DNA of 64,000 nt from Blastococcus aurantiacus (GCF_900102425.1 NZ_FNBT01000003.1:1-64000); one strand, 5' to 3'. Positions 47,658 to 57,704 are shown, numbered from the stretch's first letter. Made by a program: numbers and translations. The notes: generated by a model from the sequence alone, not told the origin.

Positions 47658-48383
47658 TCAGAGCTCGACGGGCACCTCGGGCTCCTCGGCGCGCACGGCG
47701 CCGTGGGCACCGCAGCTGCACACCGGGTTGCGGGAGGACAGCACCAGCGAGACGGCGTGCGCACGGTCGCGGGCACCCAGCTTGCGCAGGATGGCCTTGA
47801 CGTGGCTCTTGACCGTGTCCTCGCTGATGAACAGGTTGCGGCCGATCTGCCGGTTGGACTGGCCCTGCAGCAGCTCGTCCAGCACGTCCTGCTCGCGCCG
47901 GGTCAGGGGCACCTCGGGCGTGAACGGCTTGGCGGCGGGGGTGGCCGACGGCTCGACCCGGCGGATCTGGGGGTCGACCACGGTCCGGCCGGCGCGGGCG
48001 GCCAGGATGGCCCAGCCCAGGAGGGTCGGCGACGTGTTCATCATCAGGTAGCCACCGACACCGGCGGCGAGCGCCTCGTTGACGACGGCCGGGTCCTCGG
48101 AGGTGGCCAGGGCGACGATGGCGACCCGCGGGAAGCGGCGGCGCAGATCGCGGCAGGCGTTCAGGGTGGCGGCGCGGCCGGACCCCAGCTCGACCACGAC
48201 GGCGTCCGGACGGGCCGTCTCGGCCAGCGTCATGGCGCGGCGCAGCTCGCCGGGGGTGCCGACGGACTGCATGCCCGCGGTCTCGTTGATCATGCTGACC
48301 AGGCCACGACGCAGGACGGGCGCGTCGGCGAGGAGGAGCACGCGGGTGACCCCGCGGGCGGTGCTCGCCATAGGTGCAGACAC
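47658..48383 (-). CDS. LuxR-type response regulator with degenerate receiver
   Basis: A 241-residue orphan regulator. The N-terminal half has the receiver fold (RVLLLADAPVLRRGLVSMI), but the phosphoacceptor site reads VVVELGSG, with Glu in place of Asp, and the conserved Lys region reads YLMMNTS. The C-terminal half is a clear LuxR helix-turn-helix (LTRREQDVLDELLQGQSNRQIGRNLFISEDTVKSHVKAILRKLGARDR), then a tail with CSCGAH. The GTG at 48383 has GGAG 8 nt upstream. No kinase gene is adjacent, so control is probably phosphorylation-independent. Confidence 0.9.
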   Translation of the reverse strand: MSAPMASTARGVTRVLLLADAPVLRRGLVSMINETAGMQSVGTPGELRRAMTLAETARPDAVVVELGSGRAATLNACRDLRRRFPRVAIVALATSEDPAVVNEALAAGVGGYLMMNTSPTLLGWAILAARAGRTVVDPQIRRVEPSATPAAKPFTPEVPLTRREQDVLDELLQGQSNRQIGRNLFISEDTVKSHVKAILRKLGARDRAHAVSLVLSSRNPVCSCGAHGAVRAEEPEVPVEL

Positions 48384-48391
48384 AACAGACT

Positions 48392-48453
48392 CCGTTTCAC
48401 TCCGAATTGCTTGCAACACCTCCATCGGAAGAGTGAAACGGTTGCTTGAACAC
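48392..48453 (-). promoter_or_regulatory. inverted/direct repeat operator before the response regulator
   Basis: A perfect 11-bp inverted repeat, CCGTTTCACTC (48392-48402) and GAGTGAAACGG (48431-48441), encloses and adjoins near-identical direct repeats TTGCTTGCAACAC (48406-48418) and TTGCTTGAACAC (48442-48453). It lies 9-70 nt upstream of the GTG start in unusually AT-rich DNA. The layout suggests an operator, possibly autoregulatory. Confidence 0.6.
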
Positions 48454-48625
48454 TTTTCCGACATTTTCTGATGTGCAGCACGAGCCACTGCCGAATGCGC
48501 TCCGCGTCACACGTGCAACAACGGGAATGCCCCGGCGTGCGCAGCGGCACCATTCGGGAATGGCGCAGCGACGACATCGGACTGCGCCGTGAGCACGGCG
48601 CGGTCCGACAGGAGGGCTGGTGGGA

Positions 48626-49570
48626 TCAGCGACGACGGCGGCGACGACGCCGCCAGGCGACCACCGGGACGGCGCCGACGAGCCCCACGGCCGAGGAGGC
48701 GAGCAGGTCGGGGCGCACCCCGGTCGTGCCCGCCTGCACCCCGGCGGCGGAGGCGTCGACGTCCTGGATGTCCGGCGAGCCGACGAAGCCGAAACGGTCC
48801 ACCGGCCACACCCTGATCGCTGCCTTGCCGATGACGTCGTCCACCCCGATGGTCCCGGAGTAGCGGTCGGAGAGGTGGGCCTTGGAATCGGACGAGGCGG
48901 AGCGGTGGTCGCCCATCACCCACAGCCGGCCCTCGGGGACGGTCACCGGCGCGAAGCTCCGCGACTCGATCGGGGTGTCCTCGAAGATGTAGGGCTCGTC
49001 GAGGGGCTCGCCGTCGACTGTGACCCGGCCCTCGAGGTCGCAGCACTCCACCGTCTGCCCGCCGACGGCGATGACCCGCTTGACGAAGTCGTCCTCGCTG
49101 GGCGGAGCGACGCCCACGGTGCGGCCCAGCCACAGCATGCTGCCGGTGAACCAGTTGGCCGGCTCGGCGACCGTGACCTCCGGGGTCCAGGTGTCCGGGC
49201 CCTTGAAGACGACGACGTCGCCGGGCTCGGGCTCGCCGAACCAGTAGGGCACCTTGTTCACCAGCACCCGGTCGCCGGTGCATCCCGGGCAGCCGTGGAG
49301 GGTCTGCTCCATCGAGCCGGACGGGATGAAGAAGGCCTGGACGAAAAAGGTCTTGACCACCAGCGCCAGCAGGAACGCCACGACGAGAAGGACCGGCAGC
49401 TCGCGCAGCAGAGAGCCCTTCTTGCCCTCGGCGTCGCGGCGGCCCCGACGCCCGGCGCGGCCCGCGGGCGCGCCCGTCGAACCCTCCGCCCCGCTGTCGG
49501 CACGGTCGTCGCGCTGCGGGTCGGGCTCCCCCGGGACGTCGGCGGGCCCCCCGGGCCGTTCACTGCTCAT
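48626..49570 (-). CDS. lepB: signal peptidase I
   Basis: LepB cleaves signal peptides of Sec and Tat substrates at the outer membrane face. The 314-residue protein has a charged cytosolic N-terminus (~52 residues), a transmembrane helix, the catalytic Ser86 in FIPSGSMEQTL, the general-base Lys in FVKRVIAVGG, and MGDHRSASSDSKAHL. A second C-terminal helix followed by eight arginines anchors the end. TACGCT lies 7 nt before the ATG and no ribosome-binding site is present. Confidence 0.96.
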   Translation of the reverse strand: MSSERPGGPADVPGEPDPQRDDRADSGAEGSTGAPAGRAGRRGRRDAEGKKGSLLRELPVLLVVAFLLALVVKTFFVQAFFIPSGSMEQTLHGCPGCTGDRVLVNKVPYWFGEPEPGDVVVFKGPDTWTPEVTVAEPANWFTGSMLWLGRTVGVAPPSEDDFVKRVIAVGGQTVECCDLEGRVTVDGEPLDEPYIFEDTPIESRSFAPVTVPEGRLWVMGDHRSASSDSKAHLSDRYSGTIGVDDVIGKAAIRVWPVDRFGFVGSPDIQDVDASAAGVQAGTTGVRPDLLASSAVGLVGAVPVVAWRRRRRRRR

Positions 49571-49577
49571 CAGGAGC

Positions 49578-49583
49578 AGCGTA
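49578..49583 (-). promoter_or_regulatory. candidate -10 of lepB, leaderless start
   Basis: On the minus strand TACGCT (a TANNNT match) ends 7 nt before the lepB ATG. It lies in the 73-bp gap after rplS and suggests lepB can be transcribed separately from rplS. Confidence 0.45.
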
Positions 49584-49643
49584 CGGCGCGGAGGGCCCGT
49601 GGAGACGCAGACGGGCGGATCGACCGCCCGATGTCAGCGCAGG

Positions 49644-50000
49644 TCAGCGCGTGACGACCTCGCGCTTCTCCTTGATCTTGGCGGCCTTGCCGCGGAGCTC
49701 GCGCAGGTAGTACAGCTTGGCGCGGCGGACGTCACCGCGGACCAGGACCTCGATCTTCTCCACGACCGGGGTGTGCACCGGGAAGGTGCGCTCCACGCCG
49801 ACGCCGAAGCTGACCTTGCGGACCGTGAAGGTCTCGCGGATGCCGCCGCCCTGGCGGCGGATGACGACGCCCTGGAAGACCTGGATGCGGGAGCGGTTGC
49901 CCTCGACCACGCGGACGTGCACCTTGACGGTGTCACCCGGGCGGAAGGTCGGGATGTCGTCGCGCAGCGAAGCGGCGTCGAGTGCGTCCAGGGTGTTCAT
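49644..50000 (-). CDS. rplS: 50S ribosomal protein L19
   Basis: L19 lies at the 30S-50S interface. The 118-residue protein begins [44 protein letters not shown] and has the family core [33 protein letters not shown] and [19 protein letters not shown]. The ATG at 50000 has GAGGAC upstream; an in-frame extension upstream is not conserved. It sits between a NUDIX gene and lepB. Confidence 0.98.
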   Translation of the reverse strand: MNTLDALDAASLRDDIPTFRPGDTVKVHVRVVEGNRSRIQVFQGVVIRRQGGGIRETFTVRKVSFGVGVERTFPVHTPVVEKIEVLVRGDVRRAKLYYLRELRGKAAKIKEKREVVTR

Positions 50001-50150
50001 CGCGGCAGTCCTCATGTTCTGGCAGTGGCTCGTATGCGGTGCGGACAGCGGAGCGCCCCGGCTGTCCGTGCCCGGGAGCTGCGGGCTCCCCGGGGGAACT
50101 CCCGTCGACCCAGCCGACGGTGCGCAGCAGTGGTCCATCGTGCCACATCT

Positions 50151-50651
50151 TCAGGTGACGATGCGCGGGACCCCGGTCCAGGGGCCGTCGAGCAGGGCGG
50201 GGAGCAGGTCGGCCAGCTCGCGGGGTGCGAACTCCTCGCTGCTCGCGGCGATCTCGTCCGCGCTCCACCAGCGGTGCGGTTCGTCGCCGAGGATCTCCAG
50301 TTCGGTGCGGCCGCGGGCGTCGACCTCGTGCACGACGTCCCGGAGGACGAAGTAGGTCTCGCGGTTGTCGATCGGCACCCCGGCGAACGGTCCGACGAAC
50401 CGCCGCAGCCACACCGGGCCCTCCAGCGCGGCCGGGTCGGCGTCCAGGCCGATCTCCTCCGCCAGCTCGCGCACAGCGGCCGTGCGCAGCGACTCGCCGT
50501 CCTCCACGCCTCCGCCGGGGGTGTACCAGAACAGGACGTCCCCCGGCGGGATGTCCGGATCGGTCAGCCGGGCACCGAGCAGCAGCACACGACCGGCGGG
50601 GTCGAGGACGACGACGCGTGCCGAGGGCCGCACGACCGCCTTGCCGGGCAC
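50151..50651 (-). CDS. NUDIX hydrolase
   Basis: A 166-residue protein with a complete NUDIX box GGGVEDGESLRTAAVRELAEEIGL (Gx5Ex7REUXEEXGU; about residues 46-69). NUDIX enzymes hydrolyse nucleoside diphosphates linked to other groups; the substrate is not predictable. It is inserted between trmD (5 nt away) and rplS, so it is probably co-transcribed with trmD-rimM. Confidence 0.92.
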   Translation of the reverse strand: MPGKAVVRPSARVVVLDPAGRVLLLGARLTDPDIPPGDVLFWYTPGGGVEDGESLRTAAVRELAEEIGLDADPAALEGPVWLRRFVGPFAGVPIDNRETYFVLRDVVHEVDARGRTELEILGDEPHRWWSADEIAASSEEFAPRELADLLPALLDGPWTGVPRIVT

Positions 50652-50656
50652 GCCGC

Positions 50657-51403
50657 TCAGCGACCCTCGAGCGCTGCGACCTCGGCGTCGTCCAGGGCGC
50701 CCTCGGGCAGCGCGGCCAGCAGGTCGGGACGGCGCTCGGCGGTCCGCCGCAGCGACTCGGCGCGCCGCCAGCGTTCGATCGCCGCGTGGTCGCCCGACAG
50801 CAGGACGGGAGGTACCTCGTGCCCTCGCCAGGAGGCGGGTCGGGTGTACGACGGCCCCTCGAGGAGCCCGTCGGCGTGCGAGTCGAACTCCACGGACTCC
50901 CGGTTGCCGACGACGCCGGGCAGCAGCCGGGTCACGGCCTCGACCATGACGAGCACGGCCGACTCCCCACCGGCCAGCACGTAGTCACCGATCGAGACCT
51001 CCGAGACCGGACCGGCGTCCGCCGCCCAGTCGGCGACCCGCTGGTCGATGCCCTCGTACCGGCCGCAGGCGAAGACCAGCCCGGGCTCCGCGGCCCACTC
51101 GGCGGCCATGCGCTGGGTGAACGGCCGCCCGGCGGGCGTGGGCACGACCAGCCGCCTGCCGGGCGGGCGGACCGCCTCCAGCGCCTGCGCCCACGGCTCG
51201 GGCTTCATGACCATGCCGGGGCCACCGCCGTACGGGGAGTCGTCGACGGTGCGGTGCACGTCGTCGGTCCACTGCCGCAGGTCGTGCACCCCGATGCTGA
51301 CCAGGCCGCGCTCGGCGGCCTTGCCCAGCAGCGACTGGCGCAGGGGCGCCAGGTACTCCGGGAAGATCGTGACGACCTGGATGTCGTAGGCGGCGGCGGT
51401 CAC
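50657..51403 (-). CDS. trmD: tRNA (guanine37-N1)-methyltransferase
   Basis: TrmD methylates G37 next to the anticodon and prevents frameshifting. The 248-residue protein has the trefoil-knot SPOUT motifs: VTIFPEYL, DDSPYGGGPGMVMKPEP, CGRYEGIDQRVADW and VSIGDYVLAGGESAVLVMVEAVTRLLPGVVGN. The GTG at 51403 overlaps the rimM stop (GTGA). Confidence 0.97.
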   Translation of the reverse strand: MTAAAYDIQVVTIFPEYLAPLRQSLLGKAAERGLVSIGVHDLRQWTDDVHRTVDDSPYGGGPGMVMKPEPWAQALEAVRPPGRRLVVPTPAGRPFTQRMAAEWAAEPGLVFACGRYEGIDQRVADWAADAGPVSEVSIGDYVLAGGESAVLVMVEAVTRLLPGVVGNRESVEFDSHADGLLEGPSYTRPASWRGHEVPPVLLSGDHAAIERWRRAESLRRTAERRPDLLAALPEGALDDAEVAALEGR

Positions 51404-51942
51404 AGGTCGAGCAGCCCCTCGGGCGGGTCCACGACGAGGAAGCCCCCGGCCACGTCGACGGTCGGCACGATCGCGGCCACGAACGGGACGAGCGCGTCAT
51501 CGCCCTCGCCACGGCGGATCACGAGCAGGTCCTGCGCCTCGTGCCGGACGGCCGTGACCTCGCCGATCACCGACCCGTCGGGCAGCCGCGCGCTCAGGCC
51601 GACCAGCTCGTGGTCGTAGAAGGCGTCGGGGTCCTCGATCTCCGGGAGCTCCGACACAGGCACCAGCAGCATGGTGTTGCGCAGCGTGTCGACCGTCTCG
51701 CGGGTCTCGTAGACCTCACCGGAGGGGGCGGCCAGCTGGAGCAGCAGGGTGCCGCTGTGCCAGCGCTTGTCCACCACGGTCAGGGGGCCACGCCCGGCCG
51801 GGTCGGTGCGCAGCACCGTCCCGGGGGCGAAGCGGAGATCGGGATCGTCGGTGCGCACCTCGACGGTGGCCAGACCACGAACACCGTGGGGCCGGCCGAT
51901 GCGGCCGACCACCACGGTGTCGTCGTCGTGCGAGGGGTCCAA
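51400..51942 (-). CDS. rimM: 16S rRNA processing protein RimM
   Basis: RimM assists 30S head assembly and binds S19. The 180-residue protein has the N-terminal domain (VVVGRIGRPHGVRGLATVEVRTDDPDLRFAPGTVL) and the C-terminal PRC-barrel (FYDHELVGLSARLPDGSVIGEVTAVRHEAQDLLVI, VPFVAAIVPTVDVAGGFLVVDPPEGLLDL). It is co-translated with trmD. Confidence 0.96.
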   Translation of the reverse strand: MDPSHDDDTVVVGRIGRPHGVRGLATVEVRTDDPDLRFAPGTVLRTDPAGRGPLTVVDKRWHSGTLLLQLAAPSGEVYETRETVDTLRNTMLLVPVSELPEIEDPDAFYDHELVGLSARLPDGSVIGEVTAVRHEAQDLLVIRRGEGDDALVPFVAAIVPTVDVAGGFLVVDPPEGLLDL

Positions 51943-51953
51943 CGGAGGTGTGC

Positions 51954-52190
51954 TCAGCGCCCGTCGGTGTCGACGACGTCGACCCGCAGGCCGCGTCCGC
52001 CGACGCCGGTCATCACCTGGCGCAGCGCCTTGGCGGTACGACCGCCGCGGCCGATGACCTTGCCGAGGTCGTCCGGGTGGACCCGGATCTCGAGGGTCTT
52101 GCCGCGGCGGTTGGTGAGCAGGTCGACCGTCACGTCCTCCGGATGGTCGACGATGCCCTTGACCAGGTGCTCGAGCGCGTCTTCGAGCAC
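51954..52190 (-). CDS. khpA: KH-domain RNA-binding protein KhpA
   Basis: A 78-residue single KH domain. The GXXG loop is in GKVIGRGGRTAKALRQVM, preceded by LEIRVHPDDL. KhpA-type proteins bind RNA and, with KhpB, affect cell elongation in other Gram-positives. It lies 3 nt after rpsP and just before rimM, the standard order. Confidence 0.94.
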   Translation of the reverse strand: MLEDALEHLVKGIVDHPEDVTVDLLTNRRGKTLEIRVHPDDLGKVIGRGGRTAKALRQVMTGVGGRGLRVDVVDTDGR

Positions 52191-52193
52191 GTC

Positions 52194-52703
52194 TTACTCG
52201 GCGGGCGTCTCGGCCGGGGCGGCGTCCGCGGCCGGAGCCTCGGGAGCAGCCTCGGCGGCGGGGGCCTCCGGAGCGGCGGCGTCGGCAGCGGGCGCCTCGG
52301 CAGCAGCGGCCTTCTTCGGCGCGGCCTTCTTCTTGGCGGTGGTCGCGTCCGTGGTCGGCTCGTCCATGCCGGAGCGGACGGCGGCCTCGTAGAGGGCCTT
52401 CTTGTCCGGCTTGGGCTCGGCGACGCGCATGGGGGGCGGGGCGTCCTCGCCCTTGAACTTCTGCCAGTCACCGGTCACCCGGAAGATGGCGCGGACGGCC
52501 TCGGTCGGCTGGGCGCCGACACCGAGCCAGTAGGCGGCGCGCTCGGCGTCGACCTCGATGTAGGAGGGGTCCTCCTTCGGGTGGTACTTGCCGATCGTCT
52601 CGATCGAGCGGCCGTCACGCTTGGTCCGGGCGTCGGCGACGACGATGCGGTAGTACGGCGCGCGCATCTTGCCCAGGCGCATGAGCTTGATCTTGGTGGC
52701 CAC
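52194..52703 (-). CDS. rpsP: 30S ribosomal protein S16
   Basis: S16 is an early 30S assembly protein. The first ~90 residues are typical: [48 protein letters not shown]. The 169-residue total includes a C-terminal tail of some 65 residues, Lys-rich then Ala/Pro/Glu-rich. The start is GTG at 52703. It heads the rpsP-khpA-rimM-trmD run. Confidence 0.97.
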   Translation of the reverse strand: MATKIKLMRLGKMRAPYYRIVVADARTKRDGRSIETIGKYHPKEDPSYIEVDAERAAYWLGVGAQPTEAVRAIFRVTGDWQKFKGEDAPPPMRVAEPKPDKKALYEAAVRSGMDEPTTDATTAKKKAAPKKAAAAEAPAADAAAPEAPAAEAAPEAPAADAAPAETPAE

Positions 52704-52857
52704 GGTAGGTGGTGTACTCCTCGAACGCTGTGTGGTTGCTCGCCGGACGACGTGTGGGGTTGCGCCGGGGCGGAGCGATGGACACGGTCGGGTTCGGTGA
52801 GAGGGCCGCCACCGCCGTGTTCGACCGACCATGATGCCAGATCCCCGGAGGAGCCCT

Positions 52858-53265
52858 GTGACCAGGAGCAGTCCCGTGCACCACATCGAACTGTGGGTGC
52901 CGAACCTCACGCGCGCGCAGGAGTCGTGGGGATGGCTGCTGACCCGGCTGGGCGCGGAGCCGTACCAGACCTGGGAGCACGGCCGGTCCTGGCGCTGGGG
53001 AGCCGGCGGCACCTACGTCGTCCTGGAGCAGTCACCGGCGCTGACCGGCGACCGGCACGAGCGCCGCTCCCCCGGTCTCAACCACCTGGCCCTCCGGGCC
53101 GGCTCCGCCGCCGAGCTCGACGCCCTCATCGCCGAGGCGCCCGAGCACGGCTGGAGGCTGTTGTTCCCCGACCGCCATCCCTTCGCGGGCGGACCGGCGC
53201 ACCGGGCCGCCTACCTCGAGGACGCCGACGGCTACGAGGTGGAACTGGTCGCCGACGCGCCCTAG
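52858..53265 (+). CDS. VOC (glyoxalase/bleomycin-resistance) family protein
   Basis: A 135-residue single VOC-fold protein: [26 protein letters not shown] at the N-terminus with a metal-ligand-type His, [11 protein letters not shown], and [19 protein letters not shown] at the end with the Glu ligand. The enzyme activity is unknown. GTG at 52858 is chosen for GGAGG 6 nt upstream; an ATG at 52831 is in frame. It is divergent from rpsP and ends 4 nt before proS. Confidence 0.88.
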   Translation: MTRSSPVHHIELWVPNLTRAQESWGWLLTRLGAEPYQTWEHGRSWRWGAGGTYVVLEQSPALTGDRHERRSPGLNHLALRAGSAAELDALIAEAPEHGWRLLFPDRHPFAGGPAHRAAYLEDADGYEVELVADAP

Positions 53266-53269
53266 CGCG

Positions 53270-55018
53270 TCAGCCGCGGACGGCGGCCAGCACGCGGGCA
53301 CCGGCCTCGGCGACCGGCACCTCCTCGCGCTCTCCGGTCCTGCGGTCGCGGACCTCGATCGTGCCCTCGGCCAGACCACGGCCGACGGTGACGATCGTGG
53401 GCATCCCGAGCAGCTCGGCGTCCTTGAACTTGACCCCCGGGGACACCTTGGGCCGGTCGTCGTAGAGCACCGTGACGCCCGCCGCGACGAGCTCACCCGC
53501 CAGGGCCTCTGCGGCCTCGAAGACGGCGGCGTCCTTGCCGGTGGCGACGAGGTGCACGTCGGCCGGGGCCACTTCGCGCGGCCACACCAGGCCGAGCTCG
53601 TCGTGCGTGGACTCCGCGATCGCAGCCACGGCGCGGGAGACGCCGATGCCGTAGGAGCCCATGGTCACCGTCACGAGCTTGCCGTTCTCGTCGAGCACCT
53701 TGAGGTCCAGCGCCTCGGCGTACTTGCGGCCCAGCTGGAAGATGTGGCCCATCTCGACGCCGCGCGCGAGCTCGAGCGGACCGGAGCCGTCGGGCGCGGG
53801 GTCGCCGGGCAGCACCTCGGCGGCCTCGATGACGCCGTCCCAGGTGAAGTCACGGCCGGCGACCAGGTCGAAGACGTGCTTGCCGGCCTCGTTCGCGCCG
53901 GTGATCCACCGGGTGCCGGCAACCACGCGGGGGTCGACGAGGTAGCGGATCTTCGAGTCGCTCTCCGCGCCCAGCACCTGCGGCCCGATGTAGCCCTTGA
54001 CCAGCGCCGGGTTGCCGGCGAAGTCGGTGAACGGCTCGACCTCGGCGGGAGCCAGCTGCGCCTCGAGGCGCTTGGCGTCGACCTCGCGGTCGCCGGGCAG
54101 GCCGATGACCAGCGGCTCACGGGTGCCGTCGGGGTGCACCAGGGTGACGACGACGTTCTTCAGCGTCGCGGCGGCGGTGTAGCCGGCGTCCGGGAAGAGC
54201 TGCCGCGCGACCGCCACCAGCGACTCGATGGTGGGGGTGTCCGGGGTGTCCTCGACGTGCGCGGCGGGCAGCCCGTCGAAGGGGATCGCGTCGGGGACGA
54301 CGGTGGTGACGGCCTCGACGTTGGCCGCGTAGCCACCGGGCGAGCGGACGAAGGTGTCCTCGCCGATCGCGGTCGGGTGGAGGAACTCCTCGCTCCTGGA
54401 GCCCCCCATCGCGCCCGACATGGCGGAGACGATGACGTACTCCAGGCCCAGCCGGTCGAAGATCCGGATGTAGGCGTCGCGGTGCAGGGCGTAGCTCTTG
54501 TCCAGGCCGGCGTCGTCGATGTCGAAGGAGTAGCTGTCCTTCATCGTGAACTCGCGGCCGCGGAACAGCCCGGCCCGCGGCCGCGCCTCGTCCCGGTACT
54601 TGGTCTGGATCTGGTACAGCGAGACGGGCAGGTCCTTGTAGGAGCCGTAGAGGTCCTTCACCAGGAGCGTGAACATCTCCTCGTGCGTGGGGCCGAGCAG
54701 GAAGTCGTTCCCGCGGCGGTCCTTCAGGCGGAAGAGGTTGGGGCCGTACTCCGTCCAGCGGCCGGTGGCCTCGTACGGCTCGCGCGGCAGCAGGGCCGGG
54801 AACGCCACCTCCTGCGCGCCCATCGCGTCCATCTCCTCGCGGATGATGCGCTCGACGTTGCGGAAGACCCGGTAGCCCAGCGGCAGCCAGGTGAACCCGC
54901 CCGGCGCGGCCCGCCGGATGTACCCACCCCGCGCCAGGAGGCGGTGGCTGGCGACCTCGGCGTCGGCCGGGTCGTCACGCAGGGTCCGCAGGAACAGGGT
55001 CGACATCCGGAGCAGCAC
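53270..55018 (-). CDS. proS: prolyl-tRNA synthetase
   Basis: ProS charges tRNA-Pro. The 582-residue protein is the bacterial type with the editing insertion: [25 protein letters not shown] at the start, motif 2 [21 protein letters not shown], an INS domain (about residues 220-390), motif 3 [17 protein letters not shown], and the anticodon-binding domain. The start is taken as the GTG at 55018 (VLLRMS), because homologues begin MILRMS or similar; the ATG at 55006 is the alternative. Confidence 0.96.
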   Translation of the reverse strand: MLLRMSTLFLRTLRDDPADAEVASHRLLARGGYIRRAAPGGFTWLPLGYRVFRNVERIIREEMDAMGAQEVAFPALLPREPYEATGRWTEYGPNLFRLKDRRGNDFLLGPTHEEMFTLLVKDLYGSYKDLPVSLYQIQTKYRDEARPRAGLFRGREFTMKDSYSFDIDDAGLDKSYALHRDAYIRIFDRLGLEYVIVSAMSGAMGGSRSEEFLHPTAIGEDTFVRSPGGYAANVEAVTTVVPDAIPFDGLPAAHVEDTPDTPTIESLVAVARQLFPDAGYTAAATLKNVVVTLVHPDGTREPLVIGLPGDREVDAKRLEAQLAPAEVEPFTDFAGNPALVKGYIGPQVLGAESDSKIRYLVDPRVVAGTRWITGANEAGKHVFDLVAGRDFTWDGVIEAAEVLPGDPAPDGSGPLELARGVEMGHIFQLGRKYAEALDLKVLDENGKLVTVTMGSYGIGVSRAVAAIAESTHDELGLVWPREVAPADVHLVATGKDAAVFEAAEALAGELVAAGVTVLYDDRPKVSPGVKFKDAELLGMPTIVTVGRGLAEGTIEVRDRRTGEREEVPVAEAGARVLAAVRG

Positions 55019-55047
55019 GGGAGAAGTCTCCCAGGCCCGGCGAACCC

Positions 55048-56139
55048 TTATCCGACGACCCTGCCGCGCAGGACCGTGCGTTGCGGGGACTGCAACGTGT
55101 CGAGGTCCGCCCGGGGGTCGGCCGCGTAGACGACGACGTCGGCCGGCGCGCCCTCTTCGATGCCACGCAGGCCCAGCCACTCGCGCGCCTTCCACGAGCC
55201 CGCCGCCAGCGCGTCCTCGGCCGGGATGCCCGCCGAGCACAGCGCCCGGATCTCGTCGGCGATGACGCCGTGGTCGATGCCGCCGCCGGCATCGGTGCCG
55301 GCGAACACCGGCACCCCCGCCTCGAACGCGGCGCGGACGACGGCGCCGGAGTTCGCGTACAGCCGCCGCATCGTGCTCGCGTAGGTGGGGAACTTCTCCT
55401 CCCCCCGCGCGGCGAACCCGGGGAAGTTCTCCACGTTGACCAGCGTCGGGACGACGGCCGTGCCGCGGGCGGTCATCTGGCCGATGAGCTCCTCGGTCAG
55501 GCCGGTGCCGTGCTCGATGCAGTCGATGCCGGCCGCGATGAGCGCCGGCAGCGCGTCGGTGCCGAAGGTGTGCGCGGTGACCCGGGCGCCCTCCTCGTGC
55601 GCCGCCGCGATCGCCGCGGCCACGACGTCGGCCGGCCACTCGGGCGCGAGGTCGCCCACCGAGCGGTCGATCCAGTCCCCCACCAGCTTGACCCAGCCGT
55701 CGCCGCGGCGGGCCTGCACGCGGGTCTGCTCCACGAGGTCCTCGGGCTCGATCTCGATGCCCAGCCCGGGGATGTACCGGCGGGTGCGGGCGATGTGCCG
55801 ACCGGCGCGGATGATCGTCGGCAGATCGGGGTCGTCGTCCAGCGCGCGGGTGTCCACCGGCGACCCGCAGTCGCGCAGCGCGAGCACCCCGGCGTCCCGT
55901 TCGGTCAGCGCCTGGGCGCGCGCCTCGGAGAGGTCCTCCGCATGTCCGCCGCCCCGCAGGATGCCGACGTGGCAGTGCGCGTCGACCAGGCCCGGAACCA
56001 GCCACCCACCGCGGCTGACCGTCTCGGCGCCCGGCACCGGCTCGAAGGTGAACCGCCCCTCGCGCACCCACACGTCGCGGTGCTCGCCCGCGGGCAGCAC
56101 CACACCGGACAGGTGCAGCGGGGGCAGCGGCCGGCTCAC
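55048..56139 (-). CDS. amidohydrolase family protein
   Basis: A 363-residue metal-dependent hydrolase of the imidazolonepropionase-like branch. The HxH motif is DAHCHVG (about residues 53-59), followed by a Lys in GWVKLVGDW, histidines in VTAHTFG and CIEHGTG, and the catalytic Asp in [10 protein letters not shown]. The substrate is unknown. Its GTG start overlaps the ffh stop (GTGA), so it is co-translated with SRP GTPase, although no functional link is known. Confidence 0.9.
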   Translation of the reverse strand: MSRPLPPLHLSGVVLPAGEHRDVWVREGRFTFEPVPGAETVSRGGWLVPGLVDAHCHVGILRGGGHAEDLSEARAQALTERDAGVLALRDCGSPVDTRALDDDPDLPTIIRAGRHIARTRRYIPGLGIEIEPEDLVEQTRVQARRGDGWVKLVGDWIDRSVGDLAPEWPADVVAAAIAAAHEEGARVTAHTFGTDALPALIAAGIDCIEHGTGLTEELIGQMTARGTAVVPTLVNVENFPGFAARGEEKFPTYASTMRRLYANSGAVVRAAFEAGVPVFAGTDAGGGIDHGVIADEIRALCSAGIPAEDALAAGSWKAREWLGLRGIEEGAPADVVVYAADPRADLDTLQSPQRTVLRGRVVG

Positions 56140-57704
56140 CGGCCGTTGCCGTCCTTGAACTGGTCGAAGTTGAGCTTGGTGAGGTCCGGCAGGCCCTGAC
56201 CCGGAGGCAGGCTCGGCATCCCCCCGGGCGCGCCACCGAAGGGGTTGCCGGCGCCGGCCGGGAGGCCCGGGGCACCGACGGGACGGCGGGCGGGCCCACC
56301 CTTGCCCTTGCCGCCCTTGCCCTTCTTGCCCTTCTTGGACTGCGCCTGCATCTGGCGGCCGCGGGCCTTCTTCGACATCGGCCCCATGCCGGGCATGCCC
56401 ATGCTGCCGGCCATCTGGCCCATCATCTTCTGGGCCTGGGCGAACCGCTCCAGCAGCTGGTTGACGGCGGTGACGCTGACGCCGGACCCGTTCGCGATGC
56501 GCACGCGCCGCGAGGCGTTGATGATCTTGGAGTTGACCCGCTCCTCGGGGGTCATCGACCGGATGATCGCCGCGGTGCGGTCGAGGTCGCGGTCGTCGAC
56601 CTGCTTGAGCTGCTCCTTCATCTGCCCCGCGCCGGGCAGCATGCCGAGAAGGTTGGCGATCGGCCCCATCTTGCGGATGGCCATCATCTGCTCGAGGAAG
56701 TCCTCGAGGGTGAAGCCCTCGCGCGAGGCGAGCTTGCCGGCGATGCGCTCGGCCTGGTCGGCGTCGAAGGTCTTCTCGGCCTGCTCGATCAGGGTGAGCA
56801 CGTCGCCCATCCCGAGGATGCGCGAGGCCATCCGCTCGGGGTGGAAGACGTCGAAGTCGGTGAGCTTCTCGCCGGTGGAGGCGAACATGATCGGCTGGCC
56901 GGTCACGTGCCGGACCGACAGCGCGGCACCACCTCGGGCGTCGCCGTCGAGCTTGGTCAGCACCACGCCGCTGAAGCCGACGCCGTCCTGGAACGCCTGC
57001 GCCGTGGTCACGGCGTCCTGACCGATCATCGCGTCGACGACGAACAGGGTCTCGTCGGGCTTCACGGCGTCGCGGATGTCGGCGGCCTGCTGCATCAGCT
57101 CGGCGTCGATGCCGAGGCGGCCGGCGGTGTCGACGACGACGACGTCGTGCATGGTGCGCCGCGCGTGGTCGATCGAGTCGCGCGCCACCTGCACCGGGTC
57201 GCCGACGCCGTTGCCCGGCTCGGGGGCGTAGACGTCGACCCCCGCCTGGCCGGCGACGATGGACAGCTGGTTGACCGCGTTGGGGCGCTGCAGGTCCGCG
57301 GCGACGAGCAGCGGGGCGTGCCCCTGCTCCTTCAGCCAGCGGCCGAGCTTCCCGGCGAGGGTGGTCTTACCGGCACCCTGCAGACCGGCCAGCATGATCA
57401 CCGTCGGCGACTGCTTCGCCAGCCGGATGCGGCGGGTCTCGCCGCCGAGGATCGCGATGAGCTCCTCGTTGACGATCTTGACGACCTGCTGCGCCGGGTT
57501 GAGCGCCTGGGAGACCTCCGCGCCGCGGGCGCGCTGCTTGACCGCGTCGATGAAGGCCCGCACGGCGGGCAGGGCGACGTCAGCCTCGAGCAGCGCGATG
57601 CGGATCTCGCGCGCGGTGGCGTCGATGTCGGCGTCGGTCAGCCGACCCTTGCCCCGCAGGCCGGTGAAGACCTTGTCCAGGCGGTCGGAGAGGGTCTCGA
57701 ACAC
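56136..57704 (-). CDS. ffh: signal recognition particle GTPase Ffh
   Basis: Ffh binds signal sequences of nascent membrane proteins with 4.5S RNA. The 522-residue protein has the N domain, the G domain ([50 protein letters not shown]) and the Met-rich M domain ([17 protein letters not shown]), then a Lys/Gly-rich tail typical of actinobacteria. The start is GTG at 57704. No ffs RNA gene is seen nearby. Confidence 0.97.
   Translation of the reverse strand: MFETLSDRLDKVFTGLRGKGRLTDADIDATAREIRIALLEADVALPAVRAFIDAVKQRARGAEVSQALNPAQQVVKIVNEELIAILGGETRRIRLAKQSPTVIMLAGLQGAGKTTLAGKLGRWLKEQGHAPLLVAADLQRPNAVNQLSIVAGQAGVDVYAPEPGNGVGDPVQVARDSIDHARRTMHDVVVVDTAGRLGIDAELMQQAADIRDAVKPDETLFVVDAMIGQDAVTTAQAFQDGVGFSGVVLTKLDGDARGGAALSVRHVTGQPIMFASTGEKLTDFDVFHPERMASRILGMGDVLTLIEQAEKTFDADQAERIAGKLASREGFTLEDFLEQMMAIRKMGPIANLLGMLPGAGQMKEQLKQVDDRDLDRTAAIIRSMTPEERVNSKIINASRRVRIANGSGVSVTAVNQLLERFAQAQKMMGQMAGSMGMPGMGPMSKKARGRQMQAQSKKGKKGKGGKGKGGPARRPVGAPGLPAGAGNPFGGAPGGMPSLPPGQGLPDLTKLNFDQFKDGNGR

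Noticed and set aside
48471-48863. Plus-strand frame in the lepB-regulator gap
   Set aside because: It mostly overlaps the 3' end of lepB antisense and lacks a start signal or recognisable content.
55019-56299. Open frame extending proS upstream through the amidohydrolase gene
   Set aside because: The extension is Arg/Gly/Ala/Pro-rich shadow of the amidohydrolase. ProS homologues begin at the GTG near 55018.
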